Shown here piece after piece: positions 7,292 through 13,398 of a stretch of 17,632 bases of DNA. Below the pieces are notes generated by a model. It had not been told where the DNA came from. It ran no database searches and saw only the letters and a program-made list of their open reading frames with translations. The stretch's first letter is position 1, and every line of letters begins with the position of its first letter. The position numbers and the translations under genes were made by a program. This DNA is from CAZGSV01 sp964528605. GTDB taxonomy: Bacteria; Armatimonadota; Zipacnadia; CAZGSV01. The stretch is taken from positions 1 through 17,632 of the forward strand of contig CAZGSV010000069.1 in NCBI GenBank assembly GCA_964528605.1, written 5' to 3'.

Positions 7292-7592
7292 CTTCCGGCT
7301 CCCCGCCCTTCCCACGGCCGACCGTTGCCTCTACCCGCCCAATGAGCGCGTCCACATACTCACCCTTGCTCAGCAGGAGCGCCATGTCCTCCACCTGCTC
7401 CATGCCCAGGAAAGGCACGAGCAGCGGCGCGAAGAAACTGGTAGCCTGCGAGGCGATCCCCGCCAGCGGCCGGTGCATCTCCAGAAACAACACGGCCGGC
7501 GCCTGCAGCCCATACCGAGCAATGCTGCGTGCCGCCCGCTCGATCAGGGCCTCCACGCGAGCCCGCTCCTCCGCCTCGGTGAGCGCGTTCAC
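7278..7592 (-). CDS. Small conserved soluble protein of the membrane cluster
   Basis: A 104-residue, mostly helical protein without a signal peptide or membrane segment. The core, FLEMHRPLAGIASQATSFFA then PLLVPFLGMEQVEDMALLL and KGEYVDALIGRVE, has the look of a conserved domain, but I cannot name its function. The GTG start at 7592 overlaps the stop of the preceding gene (GTGA), and its 3' end overlaps the DUF6754-type gene by 14 bp. It is therefore co-translated between two membrane proteins and is a candidate cytoplasmic subunit of the same assembly (inference). Confidence 0.85.
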   Translation of the reverse strand: MNALTEAEERARVEALIERAARSIARYGLQAPAVLFLEMHRPLAGIASQATSFFAPLLVPFLGMEQVEDMALLLSKGEYVDALIGRVEATVGRGKGGEPEDGAL

Positions 7593-8095
7593 CCCTGCGT
7601 GCCCCTCCTCGCCATCTGTCGGACGACTGCCGCTACCCGCTCACCCTCGCCCGGCGGCAGCCACAGGTACACCCCGCGGTAAGCCTCCAAACGGCTCCGA
7701 CCGCCCAGCGGCGACAACTTGAGGCCCTCCCGGTCGCGGCGCACCGCCCTCACCCGCTCCCACTCAATCCTCTGGCACAGCCAAAGACCCCGCACCTCCG
7801 CATAGCCCTCTGTCAAAGTGAATCTCAAGGGAAGCGCAAAGTCCCGCACGGCTAGCATCAGCAGAGCAAAGGTGAGGACCGCCCACGCCGGCTCCCCCGT
7901 GACCGCCCTGACCACCGCCGTCGCCACGAGCACCACCGCCGCCCCCGCCGCCGCCCGCCCCGGCCGCTCCCGCGCCAGCCAGACCCTCCAACCAAGCGGC
8001 ACGCCGGCCGCCTCGGCCTCGTCGCCGCTGTAGAACTCCTCCGTGGCTCCGCTCTCGACGCCAGCCTGCAGTTCCAAGCCCCGGCCTTCGCTCAC
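7589..8095 (-). CDS. Two-helix membrane protein with a PH-like C-terminal domain
   Basis: A 168-residue protein. Residues 1-45 are soluble and charged, two hydrophobic helices lie near 48-64 and 70-87, and the C-terminal part (about 88-160) resembles bacterial PH-like membrane-protein domains: FTLTEGYAEVRGLWLCQRIE, then WERVRAVRRDREGLKLSPLG and GVYLWLPPGEGERVAAVVRQ. The open frame reaches 8329, but I place the start at GTG 8095. A near-consensus promoter with its -10 at 8133-8138 predicts a transcript start near 8126, and 8095 is the first in-frame start downstream. No strong ribosome-binding site is visible (GGGTGGA about 12 nt upstream). First gene of the six-gene cluster. The domain call is moderate; the gene itself is well supported by the downstream coupling. 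Confidence 0.8.
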   Translation of the reverse strand: MSEGRGLELQAGVESGATEEFYSGDEAEAAGVPLGWRVWLARERPGRAAAGAAVVLVATAVVRAVTGEPAWAVLTFALLMLAVRDFALPLRFTLTEGYAEVRGLWLCQRIEWERVRAVRRDREGLKLSPLGGRSRLEAYRGVYLWLPPGEGERVAAVVRQMARRGTQG

Positions 8096-8132
8096 TGGCT
8101 GCTTCGTCCACCCCGCGGTCAGAATGGGCTGG

Positions 8133-8161
8133 ATTCTATGCGCCCCGATTGCCCCTGTCAA
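8133..8161 (-). promoter_or_regulatory. Sigma-70-type promoter of the six-gene membrane cluster
   Basis: Read on the minus strand: -35 TTGACA (8161-8156, 6 of 6), a 17-bp spacer, and -10 TAGAAT (8138-8133, 5 of 6). The expected transcript start is about 8126, giving a leader of about 30 nt before the GTG at 8095. This is the best promoter match in the window and it fixes the choice of start for the first gene. Confidence 0.75.
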
Positions 8162-8175
8162 CGCGCCAACCCCTG

Positions 8176-8205
8176 TTGACCAGCCTCGGCCAGCGCCGCT
8201 ACCAT
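8176..8205 (+). promoter_or_regulatory. Candidate promoter for htrA
   Basis: TTGACC (8176-8181) and TACCAT (8200-8205) are separated by 18 bp on the plus strand. The -35 is good (5 of 6) but the -10 is only 4 of 6. It would leave a long leader of about 230 nt before htrA. A nearer promoter under an envelope-stress sigma factor is equally possible. Confidence 0.3.
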
Positions 8206-8440
8206 ACGCTGTACTGCCTCGGGCGACACGACTGGGGGCACCGGTCCTGGACAAGCAGCAAAAGGCCCATCTCCTCCTGCACCGCTGCGAACTCAGATAG
8301 CCGGTGCTACGTCTATACAGACAGACCACGAACGGAAGAAGACCGCCAAGGGGTCTCGGTAGGGGCAGCCGAAGACAGCGCCGTCCTCTAGCACCCCGTC
8401 CGGGGCCCCGGCGTCAGTCGCTGGAAGGAGTGGTGATATA

Positions 8441-9937
8441 GTGGTCAGGAACTCAGCCAAGCACTACCGCATTCTCAGCGCCCTGCTCGCCGTCGTCATC
8501 ATCGCCCTAGGAACCCTCCTATGGGCGCGTGTCCGTATAGACGTAGGCGTCGGCCAGCCCACCCAGGCGGCACCCGCGCGGGGCGCCACCTTGTCCCCCC
8601 TTCAGGACGACTTTGTGGCTGTCGCTCAAAGGGTTGAGCCCGCCGTGCTGAGCGTCATCACCTCCCGTGCCGTGCGCGTCAGCAGCCTCGAAGGCCCGCC
8701 CTTCGGCAAGGAGATCCCCGACTTCAGGTTCTTCTTCGGCGGCCCCCAGGAACAGGAGCGCGCCGTCCAAGGCCTCGGTAGCGGCGTGGTCATCCGCCCC
8801 GACGGCTACATCCTCACCAACAACCACGTCGTGGAAGGCGCTGACAAGGTCCGCGTCGTCTTCCCCGACCAAGCGCAGACCACCGTTGAAGCACGTGTCG
8901 TCGGCACCGACCCCGAGACCGACCTGGCCGTCATCAAAGTGGACCGCCAAGGCCTCACCGCCATCGAATTGGGCAACGCCAAGAGCCTCAAGGTCGGGCA
9001 GTGGGCCATCGCCATCGGTTCGCCCTTCGGCCTGCCCCAAACCATGACCGTCGGCGTCATCAGCGCCCTCGGCCGCCACATTTCCGCCCCCAACTCCGAG
9101 TTCAGCATGGAGAACATGATCCAGACCGACGCCGCCATCAACCGCGGCAACTCCGGCGGCCCGCTGGTTGACATCAACGGCCGCCTCATCGGCGTCAACA
9201 CCATGATCTTCAGCGAGACCGGCGGCAGTGAAGGCGTCGGCTTCGCCATCCCCGTTGACGTCGTCCAGTACGTCTATCCTCAACTCATCGAGAACCGCAC
9301 CATCGCCCGCGGTTGGCTCGGCGTCCAGATACAGAACCTCAGCCCCGAAATGGCCAGCGTCTGGGGCGTTACGGAAGGCGCCGTCATCGCCCACGTCGTC
9401 AGCGGTAGGCCCGCAGACAAGGCCGGACTCAAGCCCGGTGACATCGTGGTTTCCGTGCAGGGCGCTCCGATCAAGGACGTCACCGAACTCCGTGACGCCA
9501 TCAGTCGCTCCGGGCCCGACAAGAAACTCACCCTGGAGATCGTCCGCGACGGCAAGCACATGGAGGTCTCCGCCAAGACCGCCCTCAAGGAGTCCCCTCA
9601 GCCCCGTCGCGAGCGGACCGGGCCGAGCCCCCTCGGCAACAAGCGCACCGCCAGCGCCCTCGGCATCCAGGTCCAGCCGCTCGACCGTGATACGGCCAGC
9701 CAACTAGGCGTGTCACCCGACGCCGGCCTGCTCATAAGCGAGGTGGACCCCAATAGCGCTGCCTACCAAGCAGGCTTGCGCCGGGGTCAAATCCTCAAGT
9801 CCATGAACCGCGAGCCCACCCGCACGTCGGCGGAGTTCGAGAGGGCCACCGGTAAGTTAGGAAAAGGCTCCAAAGTGGTAGCATTTGTGATGGAACCGGA
9901 CACCGGCACGACCTTTTACATGGGTTTCACGCTCTGA
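8441..9937 (+). CDS. Membrane-anchored HtrA/Deg serine protease with two PDZ domains
   Basis: A 498-residue S1C-family protease/chaperone for damaged envelope proteins. Residues 11-28 form an uncleaved-looking membrane anchor. The trypsin-like domain (about 55-280) contains the full triad: His129 in GYILTNNHVV, Asp161 in DPETDLAVIKV and Ser238 in NRGNSGGPLVD. PDZ1 spans about 290-380 (ARGWLGVQIQ, then GAVIAHVVSGRPADKAGLKP). PDZ2 spans about 405-497 (LGIQVQPLDRD, then AGLLISEVDPNSAAYQAGLR). The order matches DegP/DegQ/MucD. GTG start at 8441 with AAGGAG about 10 nt upstream. It is a single-gene transcription unit ending in an intrinsic terminator, divergent from the membrane cluster. Its catalytic residues all look intact. 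Confidence 0.97.
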   Translation: MVRNSAKHYRILSALLAVVIIALGTLLWARVRIDVGVGQPTQAAPARGATLSPLQDDFVAVAQRVEPAVLSVITSRAVRVSSLEGPPFGKEIPDFRFFFGGPQEQERAVQGLGSGVVIRPDGYILTNNHVVEGADKVRVVFPDQAQTTVEARVVGTDPETDLAVIKVDRQGLTAIELGNAKSLKVGQWAIAIGSPFGLPQTMTVGVISALGRHISAPNSEFSMENMIQTDAAINRGNSGGPLVDINGRLIGVNTMIFSETGGSEGVGFAIPVDVVQYVYPQLIENRTIARGWLGVQIQNLSPEMASVWGVTEGAVIAHVVSGRPADKAGLKPGDIVVSVQGAPIKDVTELRDAISRSGPDKKLTLEIVRDGKHMEVSAKTALKESPQPRRERTGPSPLGNKRTASALGIQVQPLDRDTASQLGVSPDAGLLISEVDPNSAAYQAGLRRGQILKSMNREPTRTSAEFERATGKLGKGSKVVAFVMEPDTGTTFYMGFTL

Positions 9938-9972
9938 TGGTGAGTCACCCGCAGAGCACGACGTCCCCCCCT

Positions 9973-10094
9973 CGGCGAGCCAAAGCCCGGCGCGGCTGCC
10001 CACCGAGGTCGGTGCTGGCGCCCTTCCCCCCCGATCGTGGGCGCTCCCTCGTGACGCTCTAAGCCGGCCTCGGCGCGCCGGGCTCGGCTCGCCG
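9973..10094. repeat. 122-bp element with long terminal inverted repeats downstream of htrA
   Basis: The left arm 9973-9994 and right arm 10074-10094 are inverted copies. CGGCGAGCC (9973-9981) pairs with GGCTCGCCG (10086-10094), and AGCCCGGCGCG (9984-9994) pairs with CGCGCCGGGCT (10074-10084); only an AA/C internal loop interrupts 20 base pairs. Inside, CCGAGG (10003-10008) can pair with CCTCGG (10068-10073), and GCGCCC (10018-10023) with GGGCGC (10039-10044). The 79-bp interior has no open frame of note. It lies between the htrA stop and its terminator, so it would be the htrA 3' UTR, a structured RNA, or a MITE-like insertion. No clear target-site duplication flanks it. Confidence 0.7.
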
Positions 10095-10105
10095 CCCATG
10101 ATGGC

Positions 10106-10134
10106 AAAGGGCCTCCTCTCGAGGAGGCCCTTTT
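10106..10134 (+). terminator. Intrinsic terminator of htrA
   Basis: A perfect 12-bp stem AAAGGGCCTCCT / AGGAGGCCCTTT (10106-10117 and 10122-10133) with a CTCG loop, followed by TTTTCGTTTG. It ends the plus-strand htrA transcript about 195 bp after the stop codon. The A-run on the left arm gives only a short T-run on the minus strand, so bidirectional use for the convergent aminotransferase gene is possible but weaker. Confidence 0.88.
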
Positions 10135-10170
10135 CGTTTGTGGCTCGCGTGCCTAGGTCGCGGAGGCTGG

Positions 10171-10197
10171 CACCCTAGGCGCTCGCCCGCCTAGGTG
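10171..10197. repeat. Imperfect hairpin spanning the aminotransferase stop codon
   Basis: CACC-C-TAGGCG (10171-10181) pairs with CGCCTAGGTG (10188-10197) around a 6-nt loop, ten base pairs with one bulged C. The right arm contains the TAG stop (minus strand) of the DegT-type gene. No T-run follows, so it is more likely an mRNA 3'-end stabiliser or chance than a terminator. Confidence 0.4.
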
Positions 10198-11405
10198 CGC
10201 AACTCCGCCACGTTCTTCTGCACCTTCACCATCGCTGTCGCGATGTCCTCCATGTCCCGCTTCGTGCCCAAGAGCAGGCGCTGGTACAGCCAAACCGCCT
10301 CCTCAGCGCATGCGTGCTCGCAGACCGGACACCGCACCTTCGCGTAGTTCACCTTGCCGGCGAAAACGTGCACCGCCGGGTCCACCACGAACATCTCCTC
10401 CTTGTAGAGCGGCACGTAGCCCGAGGAAGCGCCTATTCCCTCAGCAGTCAGCGCCTCGATGAAGCGGGCCCGCGGCACCCCGCCAAACGCCTTCTTGTCG
10501 TAGCGGAAGATGTAGAGGTGGTACGCGTGCCGCGTCGTCCCCTTGGTCCACTTCTGCGGCTTGATCCCCTCTATCTGGTTGAGCAACTGGGTCAGATACG
10601 CGCCGTTCTCGTCCCGCTTCTTCATCTGGGCCGGCAGCCGCTTCATCTGCGACAACAGCAGCGCCGCTTGGAACTCCGTCATCCGAACGTTCCAGCCCAG
10701 CACGTGATGCTCGTAGAAAGCGCCCCGCGGTATCCGGCCGCAGTTCTTCAGCGACCACATCCGCTCCCACACCTCACGGTCGTCCGTCACGCAGACTCCG
10801 CCCTCGCCCGAACTCAGGTTCTTGCTCGACTGAAAACTGAAGCAGCCGGCTTCGCCGATAGCCCCCACCGGCCGGCCCTTCCACTCCGCCCCGTGCGCCT
10901 GGCAGGCGTCCTCGATCACCGCCAACTTGTGCTTCCTCGCAAGGCGCTTGATGCGGTCCATGTCGCACGGCAGTCCCGCAATGTGCACCGCGATGATCGC
11001 CGTCGTCCGCGGGGTAATCGCCGCCTCAATTTTGTCCGGATCTATCAGGTAGGTGTCCGGGTCAATGTCCACGAATATCGGCACCGCGTTCACGGTGAGC
11101 ACGGAACTCGCCGTCGCAATGAAGGTGTAAGGCGTGATGATGACCTCATCCCCTGCCTTCACCCCCACTCCCCGCAGCGCCACCTCCAGCGCGGCCGTCC
11201 CGTTGGTCACCGACAGCGCGTACTTGGCCTGCGCGAACTCCGCGAACTTCTTCTCAAACTGCCCGATGAACTGCCCGCCCAGACCCCACCGGTGGCTGTT
11301 GAGCGCGTTCAGAACGGCCTGCTCGTCGCTCTTCGTCACGATCGGCCACAAGGGGAAGTCTTTCTTCCGTACCGGCGTCCCACCGTTCACTGCTAGCCGC
11401 GCCAC
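10191..11405 (-). CDS. DegT/DnrJ/EryC1/StrS-family PLP-dependent aminotransferase
   Basis: A 404-residue fold-type I aminotransferase of the sugar-aminotransferase family, which typically transaminates keto-sugars (often nucleotide-linked) or keto-cyclitols. Visible motifs are VTNGTAALEVALRGVGVKAG (cofactor phosphate region), PYTFIATASSVL, the Asp166 in VIEDACQAHGAEWKGRPVG, and the Schiff-base lysine K195 in FSFQSSKNLSSGEGG. All key residues appear intact. The C-terminus contains CPVCEHACAEEAVWLYQRLL, typical of the family's substrate-binding end. The start is GTG at 11405, with AGGAG about 12 nt upstream. The nearer ATG at 11412 is out of frame. It follows the amidohydrolase by overlap-range spacing, so it is the last gene of the comEA-like operon. 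The exact substrate is not inferable. Confidence 0.94.
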   Translation of the reverse strand: MARLAVNGGTPVRKKDFPLWPIVTKSDEQAVLNALNSHRWGLGGQFIGQFEKKFAEFAQAKYALSVTNGTAALEVALRGVGVKAGDEVIITPYTFIATASSVLTVNAVPIFVDIDPDTYLIDPDKIEAAITPRTTAIIAVHIAGLPCDMDRIKRLARKHKLAVIEDACQAHGAEWKGRPVGAIGEAGCFSFQSSKNLSSGEGGVCVTDDREVWERMWSLKNCGRIPRGAFYEHHVLGWNVRMTEFQAALLLSQMKRLPAQMKKRDENGAYLTQLLNQIEGIKPQKWTKGTTRHAYHLYIFRYDKKAFGGVPRARFIEALTAEGIGASSGYVPLYKEEMFVVDPAVHVFAGKVNYAKVRCPVCEHACAEEAVWLYQRLLLGTKRDMEDIATAMVKVQKNVAELRT

Positions 11406-11411
11406 TGCTCA

Positions 11412-12149
11412 TCACTCTCCTGACAGGTTGAATAGTCGCATCGCATTCGCGCGATAAACCAAAGCACGCGCCTCCGCGCTCAGCCCTGCTGCCTCATACA
11501 TGCCCTTAACGAAGTGGGGCGAGATCAGGTCCAGGTCGCTCCCGAACATCACCTTCTCCGCCCCCGCCAACCGCACGCCTTCCGCCACCTTACCATATTC
11601 GCAGTGACTCGCACAGAACTCCAGGTAAACGTTCCCCACTCCACTCGCCTCCCGCGCCGCCAGTTCCCAAGCGTCGCCGCCACCGTGCCCCAACACCATG
11701 CTCAACTCGGGGAAACGGCGCACCACCTCGAATGTCTCCCGCACCGCGCCCTCGCCCATCGTGTGTATCAGCAGCGGCCGCCCTCGCTTCGCTACCTGCT
11801 CCATCAACCCTAGGTTTTCCGCGCTGGCCGCGCTCCTCCCCTGATACGAAGGGTGGATCTTCACACCCACGAAGCCCTCCATGTCCAGGTAGCGGTCCAA
11901 CTCCTCGCACGACTCGCCCAGGTAGTTCGCGTTGACCGTCACGTACCCGCGCACCCGCGCACGCCCCGCAATCGCCTCCGCCAGTCGCCGGTTCCCCTCC
12001 CGCATGTCGTACACAATCGCGAGTGCAGACGACAGCAGGCAGACCTCGATCCCCGCCTCATCCATCAAGCGCAGCAGCCCGTCCGGGTCCCGCTCGCGAA
12101 TGGGGAACGGCCACTTGCCGTAATGGCCGTGGACGTCAATCAGCCGCAT
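11412..12149 (-). CDS. Amidohydrolase-2-type metal-dependent hydrolase
   Basis: A 245-residue TIM-barrel hydrolase of the amidohydrolase_2 family (related to aminocarboxymuconate decarboxylase-like proteins). Expected metal and catalytic residues are present: D5, H7 and H9 in IDVHGHYG, VKIHPSYQG at about 96-104, H129 in LLIHTMGEG, H155 in VLGHGGGDAW, and D205 in FGSDLDL, followed by the family C-terminus NAMRLFNLSGE. The start is the ATG at 12149, giving the canonical MRLIDVHGH N-terminus; upstream codons overlap the preceding gene and are not conserved. It overlaps that gene by 14 bp. It is probably a hydrolase or decarboxylase of a small carboxylate, lactone or sugar-derived ring; the substrate is unknown. 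Confidence 0.93.
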   Translation of the reverse strand: MRLIDVHGHYGKWPFPIRERDPDGLLRLMDEAGIEVCLLSSALAIVYDMREGNRRLAEAIAGRARVRGYVTVNANYLGESCEELDRYLDMEGFVGVKIHPSYQGRSAASAENLGLMEQVAKRGRPLLIHTMGEGAVRETFEVVRRFPELSMVLGHGGGDAWELAAREASGVGNVYLEFCASHCEYGKVAEGVRLAGAEKVMFGSDLDLISPHFVKGMYEAAGLSAEARALVYRANAMRLFNLSGE

Positions 12150-12870
12150 TCTGCATCCCCAGCAACCGCGCCACGTTGCCACCCAGCACGCCGGCCTTCC
12201 CCGGTTCGCTCAGTCTACTCGCGCGCACCATCGCAATCGCCGGCCCAGGCGTCGTCTCCGGCGCATTGCTCCCCAGCAGCAGCCGCCCCTCCCCGTAAAC
12301 CTCCGCCGCCATCTCCAACGCCTCCGGCGTATCCAGCAGGTGCGTCTCCAGGTGGAACCTCGGGGCCTCCCGGCCGCACGCCAGCACCTCCGCGAAGTTC
12401 CAGTAGCCGACTTCGCACAACACCACGGCCAGAGCGCGCCCACCGAGCAGCCGCAGCAATTCCGTCGCCGCCCCGCTCGACTTGCACGGCACGAACACGA
12501 CCCCGTCCGCCTCCTCAATCCGCGTCACCACTCTCAGGAACGGGAGGAAGTCGAACGGCCAGCCTTGCTCGTTCGGGAAGAAACGAAACGCGCGGCAACC
12601 CCGGCCCGCCAGCCGCACCACTTGCTCCTCGCACCCCAGCGCCCGCCGCGGATCAATCGTCCCCACCGGCACCAGGCGCCTGTCCGCTGCGCACGTAGCC
12701 AGCGTCTCCTCGTTCCCCTCCGTGAAGTCGTAGAGAACGCCCTTCAGCGAGCAGGTCAGCGCCCTGTCAATATCGTTCTCCTGCATCGCCCGCAGCAGCG
12801 CCGCCACGCTCCAGTCCGCGCGCCTTCGCGGGTTAACGCCGAAGAAGGTGAAGCAGTCTATAACGGCCAC
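12136..12870 (-). CDS. Amidohydrolase-fold paralogue lacking the metal ligands
   Basis: A 244-residue protein that parallels its downstream neighbour in length and layout: MAVIDCFTFFG at the N-terminus, FRFFPNEQGWPFDFLPF in the middle, LLLGSNAPETTPG near residue 200, and GGNVARLLGM at the end. The ligand positions are changed: the H-x-H pair becomes F7-T8-F9, the barrel histidine region reads FVPCKSSG, VLCEVGYWN replaces the V-L-G-H motif, and the final G-S-D becomes G-S-N. It therefore looks like a catalytically dead or repurposed amidohydrolase. The GTG start at 12870 is 3 bp after the comEA-like stop. It overlaps the intact paralogue by 14 bp, which suggests a heteromeric pair (inference). 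Confidence 0.88.
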   Translation of the reverse strand: MAVIDCFTFFGVNPRRRADWSVAALLRAMQENDIDRALTCSLKGVLYDFTEGNEETLATCAADRRLVPVGTIDPRRALGCEEQVVRLAGRGCRAFRFFPNEQGWPFDFLPFLRVVTRIEEADGVVFVPCKSSGAATELLRLLGGRALAVVLCEVGYWNFAEVLACGREAPRFHLETHLLDTPEALEMAAEVYGEGRLLLGSNAPETTPGPAIAMVRASRLSEPGKAGVLGGNVARLLGMQNAAD

Positions 12871-12873
12871 GGG

Positions 12874-13224
12874 CTACTGCCCCACCCGTACCTTGTCCCG
12901 TATGCGTGCGAGCACAACCGGGCCTATGCCGGACACCTTCAGCAAGTCGTCGAACGTGCGGAACGATCCCCGCTCCTCGCGCCAGGCCACTATCCTCGCC
13001 GCCAGCGCCGGACCGATACCGGGAACTCGCGCAATCTCCTCGGAAGTCGCCCGGTTCAAGTCCACGGGGCCCGGCTCGCGCCTCACCTCACCAGCCGGCA
13101 CCACATTGATCGCAAACGAATCCCGTTCTCCCCCCCGCAACGCAGCCAATAGGCCCGCGCCGCCTATCGCGACCAGGCTCAGAGCCAGAATCGCCTTCTC
13201 CCAACGGGTGAACTTGGCGAGCAA
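12874..13224 (-). CDS. ComEA-like membrane-anchored helix-hairpin-helix protein
   Basis: A 116-residue protein with one membrane helix (about residues 11-30) and a C-terminal tandem helix-hairpin-helix DNA-binding domain: VDLNRATSEEIARVPGIGPA, then ARIVAWREERGSFRTFDDLL and KVSGIGPVVLARIRDKVRVG. This is the ComEA layout; ComEA binds incoming double-stranded DNA at the cell surface during natural transformation. TTG start at 13224 with GGAG 9 nt upstream. It heads the operon with two amidohydrolase-fold genes and the DegT aminotransferase, behind a strong promoter. The functional link is not obvious and may be incidental. No other competence gene is visible. Confidence 0.92.
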   Translation of the reverse strand: MLAKFTRWEKAILALSLVAIGGAGLLAALRGGERDSFAINVVPAGEVRREPGPVDLNRATSEEIARVPGIGPALAARIVAWREERGSFRTFDDLLKVSGIGPVVLARIRDKVRVGQ

Positions 13225-13252
13225 CTGCCGCTACTCCAATCTGGGAGCAGCG

Positions 13253-13282
13253 AGTATAGGCTCCGGTCGGGAGCACCGTCAA
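13253..13282 (-). promoter_or_regulatory. Sigma-70-type promoter of the comEA-like operon
   Basis: Minus strand: -35 TTGACG (13282-13277, 5 of 6), an 18-bp spacer, and -10 TATACT (13258-13253, 5 of 6). The expected start of transcription is about 13246, about 22 nt before the TTG start codon of the comEA-like gene. Confidence 0.7.
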
Positions 13283-13319
13283 ACCATCAGCCACCACGGC
13301 CGCGCCCGGCCCTCTCAAC

Positions 13320-13348
13320 TTGACACGCCCAGGCCGCCGGCGTTTGCT
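13320..13348 (+). promoter_or_regulatory. Candidate promoter for the sulfatase-fold gene
   Basis: TTGACA (13320-13325, 6 of 6) is followed after 17 bp by TTTGCT (13343-13348, 3 of 6 to the -10 consensus). It would give a leader of about 43 nt. The -35 is perfect but the -10 is poor, so it may need an activator. It lies back-to-back with the comEA-like promoter. Confidence 0.45.
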
Positions 13349-13398
13349 ACCTCGGTGCGTTCCATCTCAGCGGCGCCTCGCCCCGCAGGAGGGACTCT

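Larger units (their letters stand above)
8096..8440. other. Divergent regulatory region between the membrane cluster and htrA
   Basis: A 345-bp gene-free stretch between divergent genes. It contains a strong minus-strand promoter for the membrane cluster, a weaker plus-strand promoter candidate for htrA, and a perfect 12-bp palindrome CCGGGGCCCCGG at 8400-8411, about 30 bp before the htrA start. I find no small gene here with a convincing ribosome-binding site. Confidence 0.6.

Noticed and set aside
8096..8329. N-terminal extension of the PH-like protein (78 more codons).
   Set aside because: The promoter with -10 at 8133-8138 lies inside it and the extra residues look non-protein-like (Arg/Ser/Cys-rich, no domain).
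8519..9703. A 394-codon minus-strand open frame inside htrA.
   Set aside because: Asp/Gly/Ala-rich low-complexity translation antisense to an intact protease; explained by codon bias of the high-GC gene.
10171..10197. Hairpin at the aminotransferase stop as an intrinsic terminator.
   Set aside because: No T-run on the minus strand after the stem; kept only as an inverted repeat.
10314..11396. A 360-codon plus-strand open frame antisense to the DegT-type gene.
   Set aside because: His/Arg/Leu-rich translation with no motifs; the minus-strand gene carries all aminotransferase residues.
11406..11412. ATG at 11412 as start of the aminotransferase (better placed after AGGAG).
   Set aside because: Out of frame with the conserved N-terminus; GTG at 11405 gives the family start.
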